From JAABYT01 sp041581935 (GTDB lineage: Bacteria; Pseudomonadota; Gammaproteobacteria; HK1), in NCBI GenBank assembly GCA_041581935.1, contig JBFICP010000165.1, positions 1 to 7,078 on the forward strand: 7,078 nt of DNA, given 5' to 3'. Below are positions 1 to 6,237 of the stretch, one piece after another. Within the stretch, counting starts at the first letter, position 1; each line of letters begins with the position of its first letter. The notes beneath the pieces are model-generated. The model was not told the origin of the DNA, did not search any database, and was given only the letters and a program-made list of their open reading frames with translations. The position numbers and the translations under genes were made by a program.

Positions 1-58
1 GATAGTCGCGTCGAAGATGTGTCTGTGCGCAGCTTAGCCCGGCGTACGACGTCTGAAC

Positions 59-1621
59 TTACATGTCGTAGTCGAGCAACTCCGGCCCGGAGGTGATGAT
101 CTCCTTGCGCCGCGCGACGAATTCCTCCAGGGCCTCCCGGATACCCTCATCCAGGGGCGGCGGCTCGTATTCCTCAAGAAGCTGTTTCCATATGGTGTTG
201 GCCCGCTGGGTCGCGGTGAGTGAGCCGCCGTCCTGCCAGGTCTCGAAATTGCGCCAGTCGGAGACGATGGGCTCGTAGAAAGCGCTCTCGTAGCGCGCCA
301 GGGTATGTGTGGCGCCGAAGAAATGCCCGCCGGGCGCCACCTCGGCGATGGCATCCACGGCCAGGGTGTCCTCGTTGACGGTCACCGGCTGCAGATACTC
401 GGCCATCATCTGCAGCATCTCCGCGTCGACGATGAGCTTCTCGAACGACGCCGTCAGGCCGCCCTCGAGCCAGCCCCCGGCGTGGAAGACCAGATTGGTG
501 TGGCCCATGACGGCCGCCCACAGGGACATCTCGCTCTCGTAAGCGGCCTGGGCGTCGACCACGTTGGACGCATTGGTGCTGCTCGAGCGGAAAGGCACCC
601 GGTAGCGGCGCGCGAGCTGGGCGCCTGCCTGGGTCGCCTTCACGTATTCCGGCGTTCCGAAGGCCGGTGCGCCGGACTTCATGTCGACATTGGATGTGAA
701 GCCGCCGTAGATGACCGGTGTCCCGGGCCGGATGATCTGGCAGAGCATCATGCCGAATAGTGCTTCGGCATTTTGCTGGGTGAGCGCACCGGCGATGGTG
801 GTGGGGGCCATGGCGCCGAGAAGCGTGAATGGTGTGACCACCACCGGCTGCCCTGCAAGCGCGAGCTCGGTGAGGCCGTCGGACATATTGCCGTCGAGCT
901 GTCGCGGTGAGTTGGTATTGATATTGCCCATGGTGACGACGTGAGCGGGAAGATCCTCGTATCCGATGCCGTGCACGATGCAGTGCATTTCGAGCGCATC
1001 GTGGGCGCGGTAACCACCGAGCATGTTGGCGCCCCAAATTTTGTCGTGCAGGGTAATGGCCGCGTAGTAGCGGTCCAGGTGCCGTGTCTCCGCGGGCAGG
1101 TCGAGGGGCTCGAATGATCCGACGCCGCCGATGTGCACGATGTCGAGGCTCTGCAGCACGCGCAGAAAGTCGCACATCTCCTCGAAAGTGCCGGCACGGC
1201 GTCCCCGATCCAGGTCCGAGACGAACGACGGGCCGCCGACGGGCGCGAAGTTCAAATGATTCCCGCCAACGTTGATCGACTTGGCGGGATTGCGCGCCCG
1301 TATCGTGAAGCTCGACGGCGCCAGCGCCATGTGCTCCTCCACCATTGCAGGGTCACAGCGCACCATGCGGTCGTCGTTGCTCACCTCGGCGCCCGCGGCC
1401 GCGAGCCGTTGCCGCGCACCGCCGCTCAACACCTTCATGCCGATTTCCGAGAGCACCCTGAGCGACGCCAGGTGGATGGCCTCGATCTGATCGGCGCTCA
1501 GCACTTCGATGGGTGGATACGGGTTGGTGAGATTGCGCCAAGGGAGACGCGGAACCTGGCTGGCGTGCTCGCGGCGCGCCTTGCGCTCACGGCGTTCCCG
1601 GCGGCGTGTGCTTCGGCTCAT
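59..1621 (-). CDS. MttB-like (trimethylamine methyltransferase family, COG5598) protein without pyrrolysine
   Basis: The 520-residue product resembles the MttB/COG5598 family over nearly its whole length. Family members transfer a methyl group from a methylated amine to a cobalamin-bearing corrinoid protein in the cytoplasm. Seen: a very basic N-terminus (residues 4-18, rich in R and K), then the family core from about residue 40, with GGPSFVSDLDRGRR at 129-142, LLGAMAPTTIAGAL at 267-280, QQNAEAL at 282-288, PGTPVIYGG at 299-307 and GGWLEGGLTASFEKL at 382-396. There is no in-frame amber codon and the gene ends in TAA, so this is the non-pyrrolysine branch, whose characterised members include the glycine betaine methyltransferase MtgB. 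The ATG at 1621 is preferred because family similarity begins just after it and GAGGAG lies about 14 nt upstream, a rather long spacing. It is transcribed divergently from the transporter genes. The substrate cannot be read from sequence; no corrinoid protein or activase gene is visible here. Confidence 0.9.
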   Translation of the reverse strand: MSRSTRRRERRERKARREHASQVPRLPWRNLTNPYPPIEVLSADQIEAIHLASLRVLSEIGMKVLSGGARQRLAAAGAEVSNDDRMVRCDPAMVEEHMALAPSSFTIRARNPAKSINVGGNHLNFAPVGGPSFVSDLDRGRRAGTFEEMCDFLRVLQSLDIVHIGGVGSFEPLDLPAETRHLDRYYAAITLHDKIWGANMLGGYRAHDALEMHCIVHGIGYEDLPAHVVTMGNINTNSPRQLDGNMSDGLTELALAGQPVVVTPFTLLGAMAPTTIAGALTQQNAEALFGMMLCQIIRPGTPVIYGGFTSNVDMKSGAPAFGTPEYVKATQAGAQLARRYRVPFRSSSTNASNVVDAQAAYESEMSLWAAVMGHTNLVFHAGGWLEGGLTASFEKLIVDAEMLQMMAEYLQPVTVNEDTLAVDAIAEVAPGGHFFGATHTLARYESAFYEPIVSDWRNFETWQDGGSLTATQRANTIWKQLLEEYEPPPLDEGIREALEEFVARRKEIITSGPELLDYDM

Positions 1622-1731
1622 GGCGATGGGTCGACTCCTCGCGATCGGTTGGACGGCCAATCCGGCCGCAATCACGCCCCCGGCGAGTCGTGCCGCGGCG
1701 TGCCTATCTTCCCACGCCGATCGCCGCCATA

Positions 1732-1834
1732 GCCAGACAACCCGCCGACCATTACATTGGCCCCTCGCCGAGCGTTTGCAGACCCTGAAGCGATGGGCTA
1801 TCGTGGCCACCATTACAACAACGTGGCCAGACAA
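1732..1834. repeat. Paired short repeats, possible regulator binding sites
   Basis: GCCAGACAA occurs at 1732-1740 and 1826-1834. ACCATTACA occurs at 1748-1756 and 1809-1817. The two words stand 7-8 nt apart in both places but in opposite order. In addition CGTGGCCA occurs at 1802-1809 and 1822-1829, exactly 20 bp apart, each copy containing the palindrome TGGCCA. Spacing near two helical turns would put both copies on the same DNA face, as expected for an operator. Function is inferred and no regulator gene lies in the window. Confidence 0.35.
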
Positions 1835-1996
1835 GACCCGGTTGGCGCGCTTTCTCCCGCCGCGGCAACGGGTACACCGGGCACGAGGGCATCTGAGCCA
1901 TACGAGGAAGGGGCGCGTGGCATCCACAGTCGCCAAGCAAGTGCATGCGCAGGTTCCGACGCCGAGCAAATCAACTCCGAGTTTTTTTTAAAGGCG

Positions 1997-2020
1997 GCTG
2001 TCGCGGTTAATCGCGACAGC
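1997..2020. repeat. Perfect 9-bp inverted repeat beside a T-run
   Basis: GCTGTCGCG (1997-2005) and its exact complement CGCGACAGC (2012-2020) flank the 6-nt loop GTTAAT. The run of eight T at 1982-1989 lies before the stem on the plus strand. Read on the minus strand, the stem is followed by CGCC, three T and then A residues. Neither strand therefore gives the stem-then-U-tract order of an intrinsic terminator. An operator or a transcript-leader stem is more likely. Confidence 0.5.
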
Positions 2021-2086
2021 GGCGGCCGATCGCTGAATTCCGGCGGGTAGTTGCCGGGGCGGAGATACATAAAGAAGAAAGGATTA

Positions 2087-2101
2087 CGGGAGGAACTCCC
2101 G
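2087..2101 (+). promoter_or_regulatory. GAA-triloop hairpin in the likely permease leader
   Basis: CGGGAG (2087-2092) pairs perfectly with CTCCCG (2096-2101) across a GAA loop. It lies about 60 nt before the permease ATG. The CTCC part of the 3' arm could instead pair with GGAG inside the permease ribosome binding site (2147-2153), so a translational switch is conceivable. The alternative pairing is only about four bases, so this is weak. Whether the region is transcribed depends on an unmapped promoter. Confidence 0.3.
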
Positions 2102-2161
2102 CCCGCGCCATCATCGGGCCCCGGAGTCGCCAACCGAATCCGGCGTGGAGGAGCCTGACAC

Positions 2162-3094
2162 ATGCTCGTTTTCATTGCGAAGCGATTCGTCTTCATGATC
2201 ATCACCATGATCGTGGTCTCGATGCTTCTATTCGTGCTTTTGGAGATCAATGTCGACGGCGTCGCCACCAAAGTTCTCGGACCTTACTCCTCACAGGAGT
2301 CCAGGGAGATCTGGCTCGAGCAGAACGGTTATCGCGATCCTCTGATACAGCGTTACGGTCGCTGGCTCGGTAGCGCGGTGGTCGGAGACTTCGGCGAGTC
2401 GGTTCGTTTCAAAGTACCGGTCGGCGACGTTATGTGGCCGCGATTGTGGAATACCGCCATCCTTGGATTCTGGGTCTTCGCGATCATGATCCCTTTGTCA
2501 CTCATATTGGGAATACTGGCCGGCATGAGGGAAGGATCGAAACTCGACCGCAGCATATCGGTGACAGGAATCGTTACCACTTCGGTTCCCGAGTTCGCGA
2601 GCGCGGTTTTCCTTTCGGCGATTTTCGTTTTCTGGCTCAAGTGGCTACCCGGCACTAGCAGCATGTCGGACGGCTTCAGCTTCACGGAGCTGATCCTCCC
2701 GATTATGGTGCTGGTGATCTACGACTTCGGCTATGTCGCACGAATGACACGGGCGTCCATGGCCGAGGTGATGACGACTCATTACATTCGCACGGCTGTA
2801 CTCAAGGGTCTGCCCTACCGGGAGGTCATCCTCAAGCACGCGCTTCGTAACGCACTCATCGCTCCCTTCACGGTCATCATGCTACAGGTCAACTGGCTGC
2901 TCTCCGGCGTCATCGTGGTGGAGTTCTTCTTCGCCTACAAGGGATTCGGGGCACTGCTCCTGGAAGCTTCGCTCAATCAGGACATCTTCATGATCGAAGC
3001 ATGCGCCATGGTGGCCGTGTTCGTCGCGGTGGGCACGCAGACCATCGCCGACATCGGCTACACCTATCTCAATCCGCGAATCCGGTTCAGCTGA
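2162..3094 (+). CDS. DppB/OppB-type ABC transporter permease
   Basis: This 310-residue inner-membrane protein is one of the two pore subunits of a PepT-family (dipeptide/oligopeptide/nickel type) importer. Seen: an N-terminal membrane helix at about 9-28, a periplasmic stretch ending in the family signature GDFGES (75-80), then hydrophobic helices at about 99-121, 136-160, 175-193, 236-256 and 280-296. The cytoplasmic EAA-type loop that docks the ATPase is HYIRTAVLKGLPYREVILKH (207-226), followed by ALRNAL. The C-terminus YTYLNPRIRFS is typical, as many relatives end in a DPR-like motif. Length matches the family (about 300-340). The start is well supported by GGAGGAG eight nt upstream. It is the first gene of the plus-strand unit, 13 nt before the DppC-type partner. 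The substrate is not predictable from a permease alone. Confidence 0.95.
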   Translation: MLVFIAKRFVFMIITMIVVSMLLFVLLEINVDGVATKVLGPYSSQESREIWLEQNGYRDPLIQRYGRWLGSAVVGDFGESVRFKVPVGDVMWPRLWNTAILGFWVFAIMIPLSLILGILAGMREGSKLDRSISVTGIVTTSVPEFASAVFLSAIFVFWLKWLPGTSSMSDGFSFTELILPIMVLVIYDFGYVARMTRASMAEVMTTHYIRTAVLKGLPYREVILKHALRNALIAPFTVIMLQVNWLLSGVIVVEFFFAYKGFGALLLEASLNQDIFMIEACAMVAVFVAVGTQTIADIGYTYLNPRIRFS

Positions 3095-3099
3095 GGGGG
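3094..3099 (+). promoter_or_regulatory. Ribosome binding site that decides the second permease start
   Basis: AGGGGG begins at the last base of the upstream stop codon and lies 8 nt before the ATG at 3108. An in-frame GTG at 3099 overlaps this site and so could not use it, which is why ATG 3108 is chosen. The overlap with the upstream stop points to translational coupling of the two permeases. Confidence 0.6.
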
Positions 3100-3107
3100 T
3101 GACGACC

Positions 3108-4016
3108 ATGGCGAATGTAAGCACTACCGCCTTACCGGCTCCCACGTTCGGCGCCGCCCTCATGCGCGCGATTCGATCGTTCGGCCTGCTGCGGGAAAGC
3201 TGGGTAGGGATGATCGGTGTCGGTCTGGTACTGTTCTGGGTCGTGGTAGCGCTTCTCGCGCCCCTCATAGCGCCCTTCGATCCCAATGCAACGCTCATAC
3301 CGTTCCAGAAACCAGGAGCGGTTTTCCCCGGCAACGATACGGTACCTGCGGGTACGTTCTGGCTCGGCACCGACCAGCTCGGCCGGGACATCCTGTCGCG
3401 CGTCATGTGGGGATCGCAGACCGTGCTCATTTACGCGCCTCTGGCGACGCTCTCGGCGTATACGGTCGGAATTCTCATGGGCCTTGCGGCCGGATATTTC
3501 CGGGGCTGGATAGACGACCTGCTCTCCCGTATCGCCGACATCATCCTGTCGTTCCCGGTACTGGTGCTTTATATCATCATCATCGCCACCATCGGCGCGT
3601 CCGGAATCAATATCATCATCGCCATCACCTTCGCGAGCGCGCCGGGAATTATGCGTATCGTGAGAGGACTGGTCCTCGATCTGCGCAATCGAGATTACGT
3701 CGCCGCGGCTCAGACGCGGGGCGAAGGGTCGTGGCGGATAATGCTCGTCGAAATTCTTCCGAACGCGCGTGGACCGCTCATCGTGGACTCGTGCCTGCGC
3801 CTCGGCTACGTGATCATCACCATCGGAGTGCTGGGCTTTCTGGGTCTGGGACTACCGCCACCCGATCCGGATTGGGGCGGCATGATCAATGAAACACGTT
3901 CCATGGCGCTGGCCTTCCCGCACATGGTGCTGTATCCGTGCTTCGCGATTTCATCTCTGATTCTAGGCTTCAACCTGCTCGCCGACGGGCTGCGCGAGAT
4001 ATCACTGAGAGACTGA
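3108..4016 (+). CDS. DppC/OppC-type ABC transporter permease
   Basis: This 302-residue protein is the second pore subunit, pairing with the DppB-type product. Seen: a cytoplasmic N-terminal arm with a short amphipathic segment, a first membrane helix at about 34-55 ending in LLAPLIAPFDP, and the family signature FWLGTDQLGRDILSRVMWG at 84-102. Further helices lie at about 108-129, 144-162, 166-180, 232-247 and 272-290. The EAA-type ATPase contact loop is DYVAAAQTRGEGSWRIMLVE (196-215), followed by ILPNA. FLGLGLPPPDPDWGGMI lies at 244-260, and the C-terminus GFNLLADGLREISLRD is diagnostic of DppC-like proteins. Family length is normal. A GTG start at 3099 would add three residues but is less likely. 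The ATPase gene starts 69 nt downstream across a structured gap. Confidence 0.95.
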   Translation: MANVSTTALPAPTFGAALMRAIRSFGLLRESWVGMIGVGLVLFWVVVALLAPLIAPFDPNATLIPFQKPGAVFPGNDTVPAGTFWLGTDQLGRDILSRVMWGSQTVLIYAPLATLSAYTVGILMGLAAGYFRGWIDDLLSRIADIILSFPVLVLYIIIIATIGASGINIIIAITFASAPGIMRIVRGLVLDLRNRDYVAAAQTRGEGSWRIMLVEILPNARGPLIVDSCLRLGYVIITIGVLGFLGLGLPPPDPDWGGMINETRSMALAFPHMVLYPCFAISSLILGFNLLADGLREISLRD

Positions 4017-4031
4017 GGTCACCGCATAAGA

Positions 4032-4056
4032 GGGGACGGGTTCGAGATAGGTCCCC
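4032..4056 (+). promoter_or_regulatory. Intercistronic stem-loop between permease and ATPase genes
   Basis: GGGGAC (4032-4037) can pair with GTCCCC (4051-4056) across a 13-nt loop. No U-tract follows, so it is not an intrinsic terminator. Its CCCC could alternatively pair with the GGGG of the ATPase ribosome binding site region (4072-4076), making the two structures mutually exclusive. A role in mRNA stability or in setting ATPase to permease ratio is inferred. Confidence 0.35.
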
Positions 4057-4070
4057 GGAAACAATCAACG

Positions 4071-4084
4071 AGGGGGATTTCCCC
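4071..4084 (+). promoter_or_regulatory. ATPase ribosome binding site within a small hairpin
   Basis: AGGGGG (4071-4076) is the Shine-Dalgarno sequence, 9 nt before the ATG at 4086. Bases 4073-4077 (GGGGA) are complementary to 4080-4084 (TCCCC), leaving only a TT loop, or an ATTT loop if four G-C pairs form. Such a stem would hide the ribosome binding site, so translation could depend on ribosomes arriving from upstream or on alternative folding. Confidence 0.4.
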
Positions 4085-4085
4085 A

Positions 4086-6194
4086 ATGCAATTCGACGAA
4101 AACGCACCGGTGCTGGAGATCAAGGATCTCAACCTCTCCTACTGGACCCGGGCCGGAGAGATCCCGGCCGTCATCGACTTCTCACTCACTGTCAACAAGG
4201 GTGAGAGCATCGGACTCGTCGGCGAATCCGGCTGCGGAAAGTCCACCGTCGCCATGGCCATCATGCAATACATGGGCGGCAACGGCACCATCAAGAGCGG
4301 CAGCATCAAGTTCAAGGGCGTCGAGCTCAATACGCTTCCCCCGGAAGATCTTCGCAGGCTGCGAGGCTCGGCAATCTCGATGATTTACCAAGAGCCCTTC
4401 GCGGCGCTCAATCCCAGCCTCACGCTCGGCACGCAGCTCAAAGAGGTGCCTATTACCCACGACGGCATTTCCGACGCCGAGGCGCATGAGCGTGCCGTCA
4501 AGGTTCTTGGAGACGTGCGCCTGCCCGATCCCGAGCGGGTCATGGCGGCCTACCCCCATCAGATCTCTGGTGGTCAGCAGCAGCGCGTGGTAATCGCCAT
4601 GGCGTTGCTGTCGAATCCTTCGCTGCTGCTGCTCGATGAGCCCACCACCGCTCTCGATGTCACCGTCGAAGCCGGCATCACCAAGCTCATTGCAGAAATC
4701 GGCAAGCAGTACGGCACGTCGCAGATTTATATCTCGCACAATCTGGGGCTCATTCTCGAAGTTTGCGATCGAGTATTCGTCATGTACTCGGGCGAGGTGG
4801 TGGAAGAAGGCACCATTCATTCGCTGTTCACATGGCCGAAGCACCCGTATACCCACGGGCTATTCGGATGCATTCCGCTGCCTACGGCCGACAAGAACGC
4901 GGCACCGCTCAAGCCCATTCGCGGCCAGCTGCCGCTACCCCACGAGCGGCCGCCCGGCTGCAACTTCGGTCCGCGGTGCGACTTCTTCGTCGACGGGCGG
5001 TGTAACTCGAGAGACATCCCCATGTCGTCGGTCACCGGCAGCGCCGCCGATCATCGCGTTCGGTGCGTACGCTGGACGGAGATCGACTTTGCCGCGGAAA
5101 TCGCCCATGGCGAGGAGAAGCCACCGCTCACTATCGGTGACACCGTGCTCGAAGTGGACAAGATGCAGAAGTACTACGAGGTGCACGATCGTTCCATCGC
5201 GGCGCTCATCTCCGGGCAAAGCGTCAAGCTCGTCAAGGCCAACGAAGCGCTGGATTTTGACGCGCGCGAAGGTGAGACGGTTGCCATTGTCGGTGAATCC
5301 GGGTGCGGCAAATCGACCTTTGCCAAAGTGCTCATGGGGCTGGAGACGGCCACCGGTGGCGAGGTGCGCTATGGTGGTACGAATATCGGCGACGACCCCG
5401 TACGCACCCGCTCGCCGAAGCAGATTGGCTCGCTGCAGATGGTCTTTCAGAACCCCAGCGACACCCTGAACCCCAGTCACACCATCGGCGGCCAAATCGG
5501 CCGGGTGATCAAGAAATTCGGGGTCGAATCGGACAAGGCCAAGATTCGCGAGCGTGTGATGGAGCTACTCGATCTGGTCAAGCTACCGCGGGATTTCTAC
5601 ATCCGGCGCCCGCGCCAGCTTTCCGGCGGGCAGAAGCAACGCATCGGTATCGCGCGCGCGTTCGCCGGCAACCCGGCGATGGTCATCGCCGACGAGCCGG
5701 TTTCCGCCCTCGACGTGTCGGTGGCCGCCGCTGTGACCGAGCTGCTCACCGACATCCAGCGGGATCACAAGACGACGTTGCTGTTCATAAGTCATGATCT
5801 CAGCGTGGTGCGCTACCTCGCGGATCGTATCGTGGTGATGTATCTGGGACAGATCATGGAGCGCGGCACGACCGAGGAGATCTTCGAGCCGCCTTACCAT
5901 CCTTATACCGAGGCGCTGCTTTCCGCGGTACCGATCGCCGACCCGGAAGTCACGAAACGCGAAATCGTTCTTGAAGGCAATTTGCCGAGCGTCATGAATC
6001 CGCCCAAGGGTTGCCCGTTCTCCACCCGCTGCCAGCACAAAATCGGCAGGATTTGCGACGACGAGCGCCCACCGGTGCAGATGGCGTCGAACGGCCACGC
6101 CATCGCCTGCCATATTCCGTTGGAGGAGCTGCGAAAGATGGAGCCGGTCATCGTCGTGCCCAAGGCGGAAGAGCGAATTCACGTGACCCAATGA
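4086..6194 (+). CDS. Fused DppD-DppF type ABC transporter ATPase with two nucleotide-binding domains
   Basis: This 702-residue protein carries both ATPase domains that power the adjacent permeases at the cytoplasmic face of the membrane. First domain: Walker A GESGCGKST 46-54, Q-loop YQEP 101-104, signature SGGQQQR 161-167, Walker B LLLLDEP 180-186, H-loop His218. Second domain: Walker A 403-411, Q-loop FQNP 454-457, signature LSGGQKQR 512-519, Walker B MVIADEP 532-538, H-loop His570. Each is followed by the Opp/Dpp C-terminal module (HPYT at 253-256 and 605-608). Each module holds four cysteines: C292, C298, C306, C327 and C643, C649, C657, C675, a pattern linked to a [4Fe-4S] cluster in OppD-type ATPases. 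All catalytic motifs are intact in both halves, so both sites should hydrolyse ATP. About twice the length of a single subunit, like GsiA and YejF. After His218 an Asn replaces the usual Asp. Confidence 0.96.
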   Translation: MQFDENAPVLEIKDLNLSYWTRAGEIPAVIDFSLTVNKGESIGLVGESGCGKSTVAMAIMQYMGGNGTIKSGSIKFKGVELNTLPPEDLRRLRGSAISMIYQEPFAALNPSLTLGTQLKEVPITHDGISDAEAHERAVKVLGDVRLPDPERVMAAYPHQISGGQQQRVVIAMALLSNPSLLLLDEPTTALDVTVEAGITKLIAEIGKQYGTSQIYISHNLGLILEVCDRVFVMYSGEVVEEGTIHSLFTWPKHPYTHGLFGCIPLPTADKNAAPLKPIRGQLPLPHERPPGCNFGPRCDFFVDGRCNSRDIPMSSVTGSAADHRVRCVRWTEIDFAAEIAHGEEKPPLTIGDTVLEVDKMQKYYEVHDRSIAALISGQSVKLVKANEALDFDAREGETVAIVGESGCGKSTFAKVLMGLETATGGEVRYGGTNIGDDPVRTRSPKQIGSLQMVFQNPSDTLNPSHTIGGQIGRVIKKFGVESDKAKIRERVMELLDLVKLPRDFYIRRPRQLSGGQKQRIGIARAFAGNPAMVIADEPVSALDVSVAAAVTELLTDIQRDHKTTLLFISHDLSVVRYLADRIVVMYLGQIMERGTTEEIFEPPYHPYTEALLSAVPIADPEVTKREIVLEGNLPSVMNPPKGCPFSTRCQHKIGRICDDERPPVQMASNGHAIACHIPLEELRKMEPVIVVPKAEERIHVTQ

Positions 6195-6237
6195 GGTCGT
6201 GCCTGGCGCGCTGCGCGAACTGTAGGCGGACAGAAAC

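Larger units (their letters stand above)
1622..2161. promoter_or_regulatory. Divergent intergenic region, probably holding promoters for both transcription units
   Basis: These 540 bp separate the divergent MttB-like gene and the first permease gene. Open frames here lack family similarity and good ribosome binding sites, so I call no gene. Visible structure: repeated words at 1732-1834, an eight-T run at 1982-1989 next to a perfect 9-bp inverted repeat (1997-2020), a GAA-loop hairpin (2087-2101), and a 5-bp inverted repeat (CCGGA at 2121-2125, TCCGG at 2139-2143). A strong Shine-Dalgarno GGAGGAG sits at 2147-2153, eight nt before the permease ATG. No convincing sigma-70 or sigma-54 promoter could be assigned. 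That promoters lie here follows from the divergent gene order, not from a recognised motif. Confidence 0.55.

Noticed and set aside
59..1621. Pyrrolysine-containing MttB
   Set aside because: No in-frame TAG occurs and the 520-residue frame reaches a full family C-terminus at TAA.
1776..1804. Sigma-70-like pair on the plus strand, TTGCAG and TATCGT with a 17-nt spacer
   Set aside because: Only 3/6 and 4/6 matches in GC-rich DNA and about 360 nt from the permease start; easily chance.
1815..1829. Sigma-54-like element on the minus strand upstream of the MttB-like gene
   Set aside because: It has TGGC and TTG at the right distance, but the invariant GC at -12 is GT and the -24 box is otherwise poor.
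1622..1969. Upstream extension of the MttB-like frame to a 636-residue protein
   Set aside because: The added 116 residues are Arg- and Cys-rich, show no family similarity and lie before the normal family N-terminus; the ATG at 1621 has an SD-like GAGGAG.
1982..2020. Intrinsic terminator
   Set aside because: The T-run is on the wrong side of the stem on the plus strand, and on the minus strand the stem is followed by only three T and then A residues; neither neighbouring gene ends here.
1509..2050. Plus-strand open frames (1509-1991 and 1757-2050) across the intergenic region
   Set aside because: Low-complexity Arg/Ala-rich translations, no family resemblance, no fitting ribosome binding site, and the first overlaps the MttB-like gene.
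3099..3107. GTG start three codons earlier for the second permease
   Set aside because: It overlaps the only good Shine-Dalgarno sequence, which is correctly spaced for ATG 3108.
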